A stretch of 64,000 nt of DNA, taken from Mesorhizobium sp. M4B.F.Ca.ET.058.02.1.1. GTDB lineage: Bacteria; Pseudomonadota; Alphaproteobacteria; Rhizobiales; Rhizobiaceae. Positions 31,296-42,704 of this stretch are shown one piece after another. The first letter of the stretch is position 1, and each line of letters starts with the position of its first letter. Under the pieces are notes generated by a model, which was given only the letters and a program-made list of their open reading frames with translations, had not been told where the DNA came from and did no database searches. The translations under genes were made by a program, and so were the position numbers. The stretch lies in NCBI RefSeq assembly GCF_003952505.1, contig NZ_CP034450.1, forward strand, positions 4,712,001 to 4,776,000. Direction: 5' to 3'.

Positions 31296-32545
31296 CGGCC
31301 CACAGTGCGCCAAGTATCATTCTGCGCAGTATCCGCATCACGACGATTGCTGGTGTGGCGCTTCATCGACGAGGGGCTGCGGGCTACATCACTCCGAAAC
31401 CGCAGTCGTTCAGCCGTTCATGGGGAGCCCGGGAGCGGCTGCCATATTCTCGACGATACCGCGTATCTGTGCCGCAGTAGGGTTCGGCTCGGCTTGTGAG
31501 CAAAAGCCTACCGCCCCCGAGATGCAAGGGCTAGCCTAACCCGTGTCGTTCATCCAAGGGCTCGGCATCACCGCCTAGGTCATTGGCGGCAAGCATTTCG
31601 GTGCAGGCGACGTTGGGGCCTTGCGGCGCGTGTGGGTCGCTGACTTGAGGTGATGTGAGCCCGGCGGCCCACCTCGTCGAGGTTAGTCACCGAAATAACG
31701 CGCTGACCGGTGGCGAGCGGACTGACCGAAGACGTATCCACATTCTGACTTCGCCGAAAGAATGATACGGGCCATCCCCGAGGTCGGCCGGATCGTTGCG
31801 CTCGACCCAGGCGTGAAAGATATCATCGCGAAACGAGGCTTTGGAGTCGAACCTCAGATCCACGACATTACGCCGACGACTCAACAGGGGTGTGAATAGA
31901 TCGAGATGTAGTTCGCTGTTGGCCGGTGATGAACCTCGTTGTAGATGCTGCATCGTGAGATCGGAAGCTGTAAGTCCCAAGGAACTCGCCTGGTTCGATC
32001 GGGCCGATCCTATCGCCGTTCGGGCCGGATGATAGGTTGCCTGCCGTTCGTACCCAAGATCGCTCTCGTTCCCCAAGGCGTCTTTGATGCGCTCGCCGAT
32101 CGGTTCCCATTCGAGTACGTGGTCCCGGCCTTGGAATGCGTGAACCGGGTTGGTTGGAGCGAAACGTAAGTCAACTAACGAACCCACGCATATTGGTAGG
32201 TATGACGAGGTTGAGAAATAGCTATGTTCTCTCACGGAGAACAAGTTGTGGAATGAGCCATTGAACCTCGTCCCCTAGAAGCGCTTTGCCGATCCCACCG
32301 ATGCGCTCCTTAGTGGGGATGCCGGTTATCAGAGGACGCGAAGTGGCGAAAGTATACTTGGATTTGGTCGAGGCCTCAATGGCACCTCCGTGAGGAGGAG
32401 GTTTGCGGCGACAACAGTGGGCCTCGTAGCTGAGCGCTCGGTCAACACGCCGCCGACTTTCGTTGAAGTAATTGCTGGTGAATCGCGTCCGGAAGCTCAA
32501 CGACTGCCCATCAGCTCCAAACTCAGGATTAAGAAGGTACACACG
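31296..32545. other. 1.25-kb stretch without recognisable gene
   Basis: No coding region could be assigned. A minus-strand frame of 185 codons (31687-32244) and another at 32222-32542 are open, but neither resembles a known family or has a clear ribosome site. Stop codons are scattered in every other frame. Confidence 0.4.
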
Positions 32546-32964
32546 ATGGTCGATAGGGTTTTTGATCGCAGTAACGCTCTCTATGTGAAGACAGTTCCCG
32601 GAAAAGGGCGTGGTTTATTCGCCAATATTAATTTTAAGATTGGAGATTTAATTGAGCGAGCTCCAACGTGGGAATTTGACGATCGACAAGCAAATGTCAT
32701 AGATCTCACAGGAGTACTTCAATATTACTTCGTTCGGGGCGACAAAATCAAAAAACTGGTCCTTTGGCGCGCTATGTTGTTTTTGGACTCGCGTCGTTGG
32801 TAAATCATTCTGTGAATCCTAATTCAGAAACGGTTTGGGCTGATGAAGAATCCGGCGCATGGGCCAGCCTTGTAGCAATTCGAGACATAAAGGCGGACGA
32901 GGAAATAACACAAACATACACGAACATCTCTGATTATCCGAAGACTATTAAGTTCGTTGAATGA
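32546..32964 (+). pseudogene. SET-domain protein, single-base frameshift
   Basis: The start MVDRVFDRSNALYVKTVPGK at 32546 has AAGAAGG upstream. The post-start GKGRGLFANINFKIGDLIERAP is the SET N-motif. The frame breaks at six As (32750-32755); with one more A it continues TGPLARYVVFGLASLVNHSVNPNSETVW, with the SET hallmark NHSxxPN, and ends after DEEITQTYTN (139 residues). SET proteins methylate lysines; bacterial ones of this size are poorly understood. A methyltransferase gene follows. The DNA is AT-richer than its surroundings, suggesting recent transfer. Confidence 0.72.
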
Positions 32965-33064
32965 TGTGCGACAGCCAGAACGAAGAGGTCATATTTGGCA
33001 AAACCCGGAAAAACATCCTTAAGTTACTTGTAAAAAAACACGAAGGATCAATGTGGAGAATAGC

Positions 33065-33802
33065 ATGTCAGACATTTTTGCCTATGACGAGAGTAGGGCT
33101 TCCACATATGAAAAATTTACCAGCTTATTAGGGAAAGTTGCGGAGGCAGACGAAACTGCTGCCCTCCTCGAGCAACTTTCCAGAGGAGGAGGGGCTCTTG
33201 AGCTCGGTATTGGCAATGGGCGCGTAGCGGTGCCGTTGAGCGAGCGGGGAGTCAGGGTCGAAGGCATCGACAATTCAGACAGCATGTTAAAACTTCTCGC
33301 CAAACGTACTGATGTGATCAAAGCCTGGAAGGGGGACATTTCCGATTTCAGCTCAGAACAACGCTACGATCTGGTCTATTGTGTTTATGGCACATTCACC
33401 CTGCTCTCCACGCGCGAAGAGCAAATAGCCTGCCTTCGATCGGCTGCGGAGGTGCTAACAGAGAAGGGGGTTGTGGTAATAGAAGTTCGTGTTCCACCCT
33501 TGGACGGTTTTGTCGGCGGCCAGAAAACTACTACGATGTACGTTGATCATGAGAATACCTTTGTCAATGCGGTACTCCATGACCCAGTAAACCAGAACTT
33601 GACTTCAACCATCCTCTGGTTTTCTGGTACATCCGTCAGACGTTTACCACAACGCGTTCGGTACGTTTATCACCAGGAGCTCGATACAATGGCCGAATGC
33701 GTTGGGCTGGAGCTGGCGGAGCGTTGGGGAGATTGGGCGAGGGGCGCGTTCACCAATGAATCCAAAGGTCACATCTCAGTTTACCGGCGAACCAGCTTGT
33801 AG
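33065..33802 (+). CDS. class I SAM-dependent methyltransferase
   Basis: A 245-residue protein with the Rossmann motif LELGIGNGRVAVPLSERGVRVEGID, motif II at KAWKGDISDF and DLVYCVYGTFTLL as the following strand, as in small-molecule methyltransferases. The ATG at 33065 has GGAG 7 bases upstream; a GTG four codons earlier is less likely. It is 100 bases after the SET-domain gene, same strand, and the two may be co-transcribed. Substrate is unknown. Confidence 0.82.
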   Translation: MSDIFAYDESRASTYEKFTSLLGKVAEADETAALLEQLSRGGGALELGIGNGRVAVPLSERGVRVEGIDNSDSMLKLLAKRTDVIKAWKGDISDFSSEQRYDLVYCVYGTFTLLSTREEQIACLRSAAEVLTEKGVVVIEVRVPPLDGFVGGQKTTTMYVDHENTFVNAVLHDPVNQNLTSTILWFSGTSVRRLPQRVRYVYHQELDTMAECVGLELAERWGDWARGAFTNESKGHISVYRRTSL

Positions 33803-34264
33803 TTGGTCTCTGAGGGTTCGTCTTAGTGAGAGCCTCGGCGGTTTGGCCGATGCCAATCTTTGGGCCGCCCTTGGCCGGACGCTGCCTGGGGCCATACCTC
33901 AACGTTGGGCCGGTACTTGTGCCGACTCACGTTTCAAAAATGGCGCTGGCCGCGCGGGAAAGACTGCCCTAGTCTAAGTCCCCGCCATGCCCAGCGGCAC
34001 ACCTATAACGGTTCGATTGATCCGTCCAGACCTGGCCAAGACCGAGTGACGCCCACCCATGCTGGGCACCACGTGACCAACGGCAGGTCCACAAACTGCC
34101 ACGGGTCCGTGTTTCGGTAATTCCCGGACACCCTTTTCGCTAAATCCCGGACAGTGATTTCAGTAATTCGCGGACAGCGATTCCACTAAATCCCGGACAG
34201 TTTTCGGAAGCGGATTTAGCGGTCGGTTCTTGGCTGCGCCGTTCTGGCAGTTTGGCCTCTCACG

Positions 34265-35824
34265 ATGATGTTGAGAGGGGCCATGCCGAGACGGAAGCAA
34301 GCGAGACGAACGAGCGTGAGGGACATCCAAGCGATCTTGCGCCTGACCCATGAGCAGGGTCTTTCGGTGCGTGAAGTGTCGGAACGGCTGAAGATCAGCA
34401 AGACGACAGTATCGACCTATTTGCTACGGGCGCGGGAGGCCGGGCTGTCATGCTGGCCTCTGCCGCCGGGCCACGACGACGCGACACTTGAGCGGCTGCT
34501 GTTTGGCCGTGCCGGTCGTCGGCCGCAAGACCTGAGCGAACCGGACTTTGCGCTGATCGCCAGGGAGCTGAAGCGCAAGGGGGTGACGCTGACGCTGTTG
34601 TGGCAGGAGTATCGCGCCGCCCATCCCGACGGCTACGGCTACACCTGGTTCTGCGAGCACTTCGCCGCTTTCGAGCGCCGGACGAGCGCGACATTCCGCA
34701 ATCGGCATGCGGCGGGCGCGGTGATGCAGACGGACTATGCCGGGCAGACGGTGCCGGTGATCGATCCGGCGACTGGCGTCATTTACCCGGCGCAGATTTT
34801 TGTCGCGGTGCTGGGCGCCTCCAACCTGACCTTCGCCTTTGCCAGCTCCAGCCAGAAGCTGCCGGACTGGATCGAGGGCCAGGTGCGAGCGCTCGCCTTC
34901 TTCGGCGGCGTCACCAGAGCGATCGTGTGCGACAACCTGAAGGCCGGTGTCGTCAAGGCGCTGTGGTTCGAGCCGACGCTGAACGCGACCTTTGCCGCGA
35001 GAGCACTACGACACCACCATCCTGCCGACCCGCAGCCGCAAGCCGCGCGACAAGGGCAAGGTCGAAGGCGCGGTGCTGATTGTCGAGCGCTGGATTCTGG
35101 CGCGGCTGAGGAACCGATCCTTCTTCTCGATCGCCGAGCTCAACGCGGCGATCGCCGAACTGCTCGAGGAGCTGAACAACCGGCCGATGCGCCATGTCGG
35201 CCAAAGCCGCCGCGAACTGTTCGGGGAGATCGAGCGGCTGCCTTGAAGCCGCTGCCGGCGGCACCGTTCGAATACGCCGAGTGGAAGTCGGCGAAGGTCC
35301 ATCCTGACTACCATGTCGAGGTCGAAAAGACCTTTTACTCGGTGCCGCACCGGCTGATCGGGCGCACCGTCGAGGTGCGGCTCACGCATCGAGTGGTCGA
35401 GATCTTCCACGATCACCAGCGTGTCGCCAGCCATGTCCGTCGCTCACAGCGTTCCGGCCATGTCACCGTCAACGAACACATGCCCAAGGCGCACCAGCGC
35501 TACGCCAACACCACGCCGGCCAGCCTGATCAGCAGGGCGGCCAGGATCGGCCCCAACGCCGCCATCCTGGTCGAGCGCATGATGCGCGACCGGGCCGCAT
35601 CCGGAACAGGGATATCGCTCGGCCATGGGCATCCTGTCGCTGGCGCCGCGCTATGGGCCGGAGCGTCTCGATGCCGCCTGCGAGCGGGCGCTGCTGATCA
35701 ACGCGATCGCCTACTCCTCCGTCACCGCCATCCTCAAAGCCGGCCTCGACCGGGCCAGCTCCGCAGAACCGGCAAAGCCGACATCCCAGACGCCAACATC
35801 CGCGGCTCCACCTATTACCAGTGA
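34265..35824 (+). pseudogene. istA: IstA transposase with compensating frameshifts
   Basis: Good IstA sequence starts at MPRRKQARRTSVRDIQAILR (34283) with HTH segments and AVMQTDYAGQTVPV (first Asp) and AIVCDNLKAGVV (second Asp). Near 34998 the frame leaves and the segment [23 protein letters not shown] continues in another frame until about 35240, where it returns ([20 protein letters not shown]). A further +1 near 35600 moves LSLAPRYGPERLDAACERAL out of frame, coming back before NIRGSTYYQ. The open frame is long but its third catalytic region is mistranslated, so it is inactive as read. Confidence 0.75.
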
Positions 35825-35838
35825 AGGAAAAAGAAAGA

Positions 35839-36711
35839 ATGCTGACGAACCCTACCCTCGACCAGATGCAGGCCCTCGGTCTGGCCGGCATGGCTGCCGC
35901 CTGGCGCGAACTGGCCGAACGCAACAACGCCAACGAGCTCAGCCGTGACGAGTGGCTCGGCCTGATGCTCGACCGCGAGGTCGCCATGCGGGCCGACAAG
36001 CGCGTCCGGAACCGGCTCGCCTCAGCCAGGCTGCGCTTTCCCGAAGCCTGCATCGAGGACATCGACTTTGCCGCGCCGCGCGGACTCGACCGGCGCAGCA
36101 CCATGGCGCTCGCCCAGGGCGAATGGCTGAAAACTCATGAGAACCTGATCGTCACCGGCCAGACCGGAACCGGCAAGTCGTGGCTGGCCTGCGCCTTCGG
36201 ACGGCAAGCGGCACGGCTCGATCATTCCGTGCTCTATGTGCGCGTGCCGCGTCTGTTCGAGGATTTGGCGCTCGCTCGTCTCGATGGCCGCTTCCCACGC
36301 CTCATCGACAAACTCACCCGCGCGCAACTGCTCATCCTCGATGACTTCGGAACTCACAGCCTCACCGACCAACAGCGCTTCCATCTGTTCGAAATCGTCG
36401 AGGAACGCTATCGCGGCAAATCCACCCTGATCACCGCCCAGGTCCCGGTGGCCAGATGGCATGACCTGATCGCAGACCCCACCGTCGCCGACGCCATTCT
36501 CGACCGGATCGTGCACAACGCCCACCGCATCGTGCTCCAGGGCGACAGCATGCGAAAGCAAAAGGCCGCGCCCCTCTTGACCGGCGCCGAAAACGGCGAA
36601 ATCAATCATCCAGGAACGCAACAAGGCACCCAAGGACCGACGCCGCCAGACTGTCCCGACATTAGCGAAACCACTGTCCGGGGATTAGCGGAACCCCTGT
36701 CCGGGAATTAG
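35839..36711 (+). CDS. istB: IS21 helper ATPase IstB
   Basis: About 290 residues with Walker [12 protein letters not shown], Walker [13 protein letters not shown] and [20 protein letters not shown], intact from ATG to stop. AAGGAAAAAGAAAG precedes the ATG at 35839; an in-frame GTG at 35821 overlaps the istA stop. IstB is the AAA+ protein that captures target DNA for IstA. The C-terminal tail (after about residue 250) runs into the repeats at the element end. Confidence 0.88.
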   Translation: MLTNPTLDQMQALGLAGMAAAWRELAERNNANELSRDEWLGLMLDREVAMRADKRVRNRLASARLRFPEACIEDIDFAAPRGLDRRSTMALAQGEWLKTHENLIVTGQTGTGKSWLACAFGRQAARLDHSVLYVRVPRLFEDLALARLDGRFPRLIDKLTRAQLLILDDFGTHSLTDQQRFHLFEIVEERYRGKSTLITAQVPVARWHDLIADPTVADAILDRIVHNAHRIVLQGDSMRKQKAAPLLTGAENGEINHPGTQQGTQGPTPPDCPDISETTVRGLAEPLSGN

Positions 36712-36752
36712 CGGAACCCCTGTCCGGCTTTTGCGAAATACGCAGCCACGGG

Positions 36753-37170
36753 CACGCGGGCCAATTTTCATTCTGCTGTCTCAGTTGCCTCCTTTGTGTC
36801 ACACTGCCGCGATGCTGCTCAAAGCTCATCCCTCTCAAAAGCCCTTATCCGGCGGCCTCATGTCGACCCGACGACGACCGAGCTCTCGGTAGCGAATACC
36901 TCTTGCAACTTGGCGTCCGTTCGGCGAGTAGAAGAGTTTGATAACAGTTCTTCTTGCATTGAACGGGGAGGCCAGCATTTCGATCTGCCCGGACATTACG
37001 CCCATCCCCTGCGTTCGCGCGCACCGAGCTGAATCCAGTCAAACCGCGTGGCGATCCGAACCAATTGACTCGTGAATCGCGGCTTCGACGTCCAGAAGGC
37101 TATATCTTAGGTGCGGGCTGGGAGCTTCGGTACTCGGATACGTTGCTAGATGCCGGCTCGAATTCGTAAG
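36753..37170. other. intergenic stretch without recognisable gene
   Basis: About 420 bases between the IS21 element and the 3' end of the dehydrogenase gene. Only short open frames, none with family resemblance; nothing regulatory was recognised. Confidence 0.4.
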
Positions 37171-39614
37171 TCAAGCCCGCATCCGCTCGCCCTTCGGGTC
37201 ATACATCGGTTCGAGGGAGACTTCCGCGGCATAGCACTCGCCGGCGATCTCAATCTCATATGAAGAGGAGAGCAAAGCTGCCCCACTTTCGTCTTTGCAC
37301 GGTACATAGCCAAGGCCGAGGGATCCACCGAGCGTGTGCCCGTAGTCTCCGGAAGTGATTGTTCCGGCGAACCGACCGTCTCGGAAAACGACTTCGTTCT
37401 TATGAAGTAGAGGGGCAGGATCTTTAAGGCGGAACTGAACCAACCGACGGTCGAGTCCCGCCTCAAGTTTTCTCAGCACCGCATCGCGGCCAATATATCT
37501 AGGCTTTGCCGTCTTGACAGCGAAGCCCAGCCCCGCTTCGAGCACGTGATCCCCGCTGCCAACATCATCGGGAAGGTGCCGACATGCCTTCTCCATGCGG
37601 CACGAGCCGAGGGCATGGAGTCCACACAGCTTGAGTCCGACATCGGCGCCCGTCGCCTCGATTACTTCGAAGACATGAGCGGCTTGGTCAGTCGGAATGT
37701 AGATCTCCCAGCCCAGCTCGCCGACACAGGCCACTCTATGGGCCCGCGCCAGGCCCATCCCGATCTCAATCTCCTGCCAAGTGCCGTAAGGGTTGTTGTC
37801 GTTGGAGAAGTCATTCGGACTCACTCTGCCGAGCAGTTCGCGCGAATTCGGTCCCATCACTGACAGGATGCTTTCAGACGCCGACACATCGGCGATAACG
37901 ACGAACTCGTCGCCTAGATGCCGCCTAAGCCAACAGAGATTGGGTTGTAATGTGAGGGCTGACACGACCAGCAGGAAAGCAGTCTCCGTGAGACGACTCA
38001 CGGTCAGATCGCTCTCGATCCCGCCTCGCTCGTTCAGCATTTGCGTATAGACGATCCGGCCAACCGGCACGTCGACATCATTGGAGCAAAGTCGCTGGAG
38101 GAAGGTGGTAGCGTCTCGGCCCTCCACTCGGATTTTTCCGAATGAGGTTAAGTCGAAGATACCAACGCGTTCGCGTATCGCCAGGTGCTCTTCGCGCTGA
38201 TTATCGAACCAGTTTTGGCGATACCAGGAGTATCGGTATTCACGCTCCTGGCCCTCCCTGGCAAACCAGTTGGCTCGCTCCCAGCCCACCATCTCACCGA
38301 ACACCGCCCCGCGTGCCTTGAGATGTTCATGAATTGGCGAGCGTCGAATGCCGCGTGCTGTGGTCATCTGACGAGCGGGGAAGTGGTCGCCAAACGAGAG
38401 TCCCACTACTTCCGAAACCCGCTCTCTCAAGTACGAACGGTTTTTCTGTAAGGGTTCCATCCGACGGATGTCCACGCCCGACAAGTCGAAGGGCGGCTCA
38501 TCGTCATTCATCCACTGCGCCAGCGCTAAGCCCGCACCCCTGAGGCAGCTATTCCTGTACTGTTGTAACCACATGCGACCCAATAGCCCCTAACATCAGG
38601 AGCTTCACCCAGGTGATATTGATCGTCCGGAGTGAAGCTTTCCGGGCCGTTGAAGAAAGTACGAATACCGGCTTTTGCCAGCATCGGAACCCGCTTCAGA
38701 GCCTTCTCCACAATAGGTTCGAAATGCGCAAAGTCCTCGGACAACTGATCGAAGCAGAAGCTTTCCGGAATGCCGCCCATCCCCCACGGCTTCGCCTTCG
38801 GTTCGACCGCCCCAAAAAGAATTTTCCCTGCATCTTCCTTGTAGTACGTATATTCGTCAAGAACCCGTAGGACCGGTAGTCGATCTAGCCCATCTATTGG
38901 CTCTGTAACCATGTAGAAATGTTCGCACGCATGCAATGGAACCGCGACGTCGCTTCTGGCGCCGAATTCCCGTGCCCACATCCCCGCGCAGTTTACGACC
39001 TTATCTGTTTCAATTACCCCTCGCTCGCCATCCTTCTCCCATGTCACGCCCGACACCCGTCCGTTCCTCGCCTGAACACTGGCTACCTTCACTCCCTCAA
39101 AGATTGCGGCGCCACGCTGGCGTGCGCCTTTGGCTAGCGCCATCGCGACGTTGCCTGGATCACATTGTCCATCATTAGGGAAATGAAGCGCAGCAGTGAC
39201 ATCAGACACATTGATATGAGGGTACATTCCCTCGAGTTCTCGCACAGAGATCGTTCGCGCCCCGACGCCGAAGGCGGCTGCGAGAGAGAGTTGCCTGAAT
39301 AGCTCGTGCTTGCGCTCCTGTGTAAGTGCGATAGACAATGAGCCGACGCGGCGAAGTCCGGTTGCAATCCCCGTCTCTTCCTCCAAACTCGAGTAGAGTT
39401 GCATTGAGTACTTGGTTAATTTCGTCATGTCGCTAGACTCGCGAAGCTCGCTGAGTAATCCGGCGGCGTGCCAGGTCGTGCCGCACGTAAGTTGCTTACG
39501 CTCGAGCAGGATCACGTCCGTCCAGCCCAGCTTCGCTAAGTGATATGCGACGGAGCACCCCGACACGCCGCCTCCGATTATGACAGCTCGCGCTTTTGAA
39601 GGCAGTGGTTTCAT
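37171..39614 (-). pseudogene. dimethylglycine/sarcosine dehydrogenase-like flavoprotein, single-base frameshift
   Basis: The first frame (start 39614, GAGGT upstream) is a DAO-type FAD oxidoreductase: VIIGGGVSGCSVAYHLAKLG, TCGTTWHAAGLL and VACGYNSTGIAASG. It breaks at four Cs (38537-38540, GGGG on the coding strand); with one more G it continues GAGLALAQWM into the GcvT-like folate domain (YTQMLNERGGIESDLTV, GELGWEIYIP) to 37171, 814 residues in all, the full length for dimethylglycine or sarcosine dehydrogenases. These demethylate glycine-betaine breakdown products and load tetrahydrofolate. Broken only by that missing base, so function is unresolved. Confidence 0.82.
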
Positions 39615-40099
39615 TTCGGATACCTCAACCCGGAAAAATGTGGTGCGACTTTCATTGTAAGCTCCTGTCCAGTGTCTTTTCGGCCTCCTCGCCAGAGCCA
39701 GCGGAGCGCGCCCTCCAGAAGTTCCGGGTGGAATGGTGAGCCTAGCGAGACGACGAGGTCACCTCAGATCGCTATCCCTTGTCGCCCTCGCGAAGAGTTC
39801 CCGGCCAGAGCCGCATGGCGGGCTGGCGGGCGATGCTGTTCATCCTCGAGCTTTGCGGTCTACTAGGTGTGGCGCCAGTCTAGCCCGGAGACCGCGGCCG
39901 TTTGGTGCCAGGACCAAGATACTCTTGGCCGTGCATGTATCGGATGTCGGCGTGGAGCTGGGACTCGCCCCTGCCTCTGGTCGTGAATGATAGCGCTGGC
40001 GCGAAGCCCGCCCGCCCGCACCGCTGGAACGGTAGACGGGGCCCCGCTCGGCAAGCCCACTTCTCCCACCGCTCCTTGCGTCGGTTCGACCAAATGTTG
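39615..40099. other. intergenic stretch without recognisable gene
   Basis: Between the dehydrogenase start and a beta-propeller remnant. No frame with family resemblance was found; an upstream promoter for the dehydrogenase should lie here but was not identified. Confidence 0.35.
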
Positions 40100-40440
40100 C
40101 GACGCCTGTAAGCTGTGGTGATCTGCCGCCCTTCGCCCGTGGCAACGTCGAAGCGCCAGATCAGGTCTAGTCAACACGCAGCTATCGCGAAGACCAAGCG
40201 TGTCCCGTTGGACGTCCAGGACATCGAGGCGATCACGCCGGGGCGGAAAGCTTGTGTTCTCCTCCGTGCCGCTGGTGATCGCGGATGAAGGCCAGGTTCC
40301 CCCCTTGTCGATGCTGATGATGGCGCGCGCTTGGTCGGGCGCGAGCGCCATCGCAACTACGTTCTTTCCGTTCCAACTCCGTTCGTGTTCGAGTACTTTC
40401 CTGTGCTGTCTAGCTATAGCCAAGGTCGGGATATTTGAGG
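40100..40440 (-). pseudogene. TolB/peptidase S9-like beta-propeller remnant
   Basis: On the minus strand, pieces in different frames read MALAPDQARAIISIDKGG, then GVIASMSWTSNGTRLVFAIA and DLIWRFDVATGEGRQITTA. These look like blades of a TolB or S9-peptidase N-terminal propeller. No continuous frame remains. The DNA just upstream (40490-40750) is homologous to the DNA upstream of the intact S9 peptidase gene at 47877, which suggests a shared origin. Confidence 0.4.
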
Positions 40441-40879
40441 TGGCGGCGTTATTTGATGCCGAATGGAGAGCAAACGCACATTCTTGCGTCGGCTCGGGAA
40501 CGCTTAGTGTCGCAGGCGCGAACGCATTTTCGGCGAGCTTGATCAATAGGATGAGTCCATGCGGGGGCAGTGCTTGGCAGATCGGCAGCACGTGTCATGC
40601 CAACTGAGAAAATCATTTCAGAACAACGATTCATTCTGACAGGGCTTGTGTCTCATCTCCGACATCGTCAGAGATCCGACGACAGTTCAACTGCAATCGC
40701 CTGATCGGTCTCCTGTGCGAGCTCGCAGGAACACCCTGCAAACTCAAGCAGTAAAACTCACACCGAGCTTGATTGGCGCGCAGCATTTTCGCTCCAGTGA
40801 CGCTCCATCGTACCCGGCTCTAAATGGCAATCCCTTGACTAACGATCTGAACGACGAAAATCGGCTGCACGTGTGCCCG

Positions 40880-41140
40880 ACGCTAGAGCAAACTGCCGGC
40901 GACCGGCTTGCAATTCACCCTCCACGCTATCGCGTCTCCAGGAAAGTCTGGAACGGTACGCAAGAGTCGACAATGCTGTGAAACGATGCCTCTTACCCGC
41001 TCACACCGCACTCGCTGCGCGGTGTTGGCGGTCCGGTCGCTGTTTGCGTCCATATTCTGCCCTCGACAGTTTTTAATGGCACACGGTTTACGAAACGGCG
41101 CCATTTACTACGAGTGCTTTCGCGCGCTGGTGCTCCGGAC
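40880..41140 (+). pseudogene. decayed traI-like remnant
   Basis: This stretch aligns base by base with the decayed traI at 49850-50100: for example GGAAAGTCTGG-A near 40940, CCCTCGACAGT followed by AATGGCACACG near 41060, and TTTACGAAA near 41085. No open frame is left. It places a third traI-derived block before traR copy 2, so the synthase gene of locus 2 was lost by decay rather than never present. Confidence 0.4.
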
Positions 41141-41539
41141 ATTTGGCCCGGTCTGCTGCTATGGTCGCGGCATTGCTCCGTGCGTTGCCGTTCATACACC
41201 GTCGGAGATTGAGCGGAGAGGTGCTGGACGACCCGCTCCGCTAGGCCCCTCTATTGGTCACCGTTGGCGCGCTGTTCCACCGAGACGACTGGACGCTGTT
41301 GTCGGGACACTGCAGCCGCCCTCATAGTCCACGATGACGAGGCAACTCGGGTGGTTGGTCTTTGCTTAAGAAGCCGCATGTCTACGGACCTAGTTCTGCA
41401 ATATCGGAAACTGCGAATTAATGGTGATTTTTGCAGTAATGCTGCTTATACGGTGCTTTTACGTCGCGACTCGTCGCTCCTGCAAAATTATCTATGCCAT
41501 AAGCCATCAACACGGAGTCACGGATGAGAGGCACAGGAA

Positions 41540-41665
41540 CCACTGCGCCACAGGCCTCAAACGGCCGGACCTTCTGCAAAGATCAGGGGAACGCGCTTGG
41601 TACCCTACGGCGGAAACACTCGCGGTGACGGATCCTGCGGCCGACGAGGAGCTGGCTCAGGTTTC
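41540..41665 (+). pseudogene. aldehyde dehydrogenase (GabD-like) N-terminal fragment
   Basis: The frame reads TGLKRPDLLQRSGERAWYPT then ETLAVTDPAADEELAQV, which resembles the N-terminus of succinate-semialdehyde dehydrogenases (LKDPxLL ... TxxVxNPATGExL). Similarity ends after about 40 residues, before any catalytic part. A full gene of this family is at 59040-60497. Confidence 0.4.
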
Positions 41666-41969
41666 TCCCGTGTCTTCGCCGCGGACTGAACGCCTCCACG
41701 AAAAGACGTGCTGGGCCATGAAGATCGAAGTTGTCAGTACCACACCGAGCAGGGAAATTTTCAGATCCGGTTGGGCGCTACCATGCCGATTCCGACGGCG
41801 TGGGCCTTATATGCAAGCACTTCACTTATGCGAATGTCTAAGCCCACTGCCGCCGGCTGGCGCAGTTTGCGGCAATGCTCTCGCAAGAGCGTCTTGGACC
41901 TCCTCTGCCCCGTCACCCTTCAAATGACACGTTGCCGGAGAGTCAAGGCAAGGAGCTGAAAAGGGCAGA

Positions 41970-42671
41970 ATGCAGACTGTCTTCGAGAGATTCTTGGAAA
42001 GGCTTTCAGAAAGCGTCGATGAGGCTGATCTTCGCGGCGCCCTGGCCGATGTCGCCTCTGGACTCGATCTTCGCACTTTTGCCTATCTCTCCTTACCGCC
42101 GCGGTCGGATGGCAAACCCACGCTGATCTCGAATTATCCGGCGCCGTGGACAGCACATTATCTTGAGAACGGATATGAGAGTATTGACCCGGTCATTGTG
42201 CGCGCACGCAGTGGCGGATGCCCGTTTCGATGGGGATCCGATCTGAGCGGCGAGGAGGCTGCAGGGGCTCAGGTTTTCGAAGAAGCGGCGCAGTTTGGCA
42301 TCTGCTGCGGCATGACGACCCCGATTATCGACCGCCGAGGCAATTTTGCTGCGATAACCTTTGCCGCAGACAAGCCCGACACCGCATTTTTCCGCGCCAC
42401 AGAACGCCACGTAGAAGGTCTCCCGTATATCGCGACCTGTTTTCATATGTTCGTTCGCTGCAAACTGTCCGCCGATCGAATGATCGACGGTGTTTTGCTG
42501 ACGCCGCGCGAATACGAGTGCCTGCAGTGGGCACAAAAAGGCAAGTCCGATTGGGAGATCGGCTGCATCCTGGGGATCACGCAGCGCACGGCCGCCTTTC
42601 ATCTGGGCAACGCTCGGCGGAAGCTTGGGGTGACGAACACCAAGCAGGCAATTGGGCGCCTGCCCCGTTAG
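41970..42671 (+). CDS. traR: LuxR-family quorum-sensing activator TraR, locus 2
   Basis: A 233-residue protein with the same layout as the 23687 copy: autoinducer domain (TLISNYPAPWTAHYLENGYE, IDPVIVRAR, AAQFGICCGMTTP) and HTH (LTPREYECLQWAQKGKSDWE, IGCILGITQRTAAFHLGNAR), ending NTKQAIGRLPR. This copy keeps a normal C-terminus. AAGGGCAG lies before the ATG. No tra box or traI follows; instead a fragment of fseA and then qseM/qseC. It is the best candidate for a working TraR in the window and could act on the tra boxes at 24418 and 49748. Confidence 0.9.
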   Translation: MQTVFERFLERLSESVDEADLRGALADVASGLDLRTFAYLSLPPRSDGKPTLISNYPAPWTAHYLENGYESIDPVIVRARSGGCPFRWGSDLSGEEAAGAQVFEEAAQFGICCGMTTPIIDRRGNFAAITFAADKPDTAFFRATERHVEGLPYIATCFHMFVRCKLSADRMIDGVLLTPREYECLQWAQKGKSDWEIGCILGITQRTAAFHLGNARRKLGVTNTKQAIGRLPR

Positions 42672-42704
42672 GCTTTTTTCGGTTCACTGACGGGTTACCT
42701 TCAC

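Larger units (their letters stand above)
34106..36744 (+). mobile_element. IS21-family element with 8-bp target duplication
   Basis: GCCACGGG occurs directly outside both ends (34098-34105 and 36745-36752), an 8-bp target duplication. The termini TCCGTGTTTCGG and TGCGTATTTCGC (read inward) are inverted repeats, followed on both sides by tandem copies of a motif like CTAATTCCCGGACAG (at least four on the left, three on the right), the usual binding sites of IstA. Inside are istA and istB. The intact duplication points to a fairly recent insertion. Confidence 0.88.

Noticed and set aside
31687..32244. 185-codon minus-strand frame in the gap after the ABC-type ATPase
   Set aside because: No recognisable domain, no good start signal, composition unlike a typical protein; kept only as an unassigned stretch.
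39863..40591. 242-codon minus-strand frame as an intact gene
   Set aside because: The propeller-like motifs occur in other frames of the same stretch, so this open frame is not the ancestral one.
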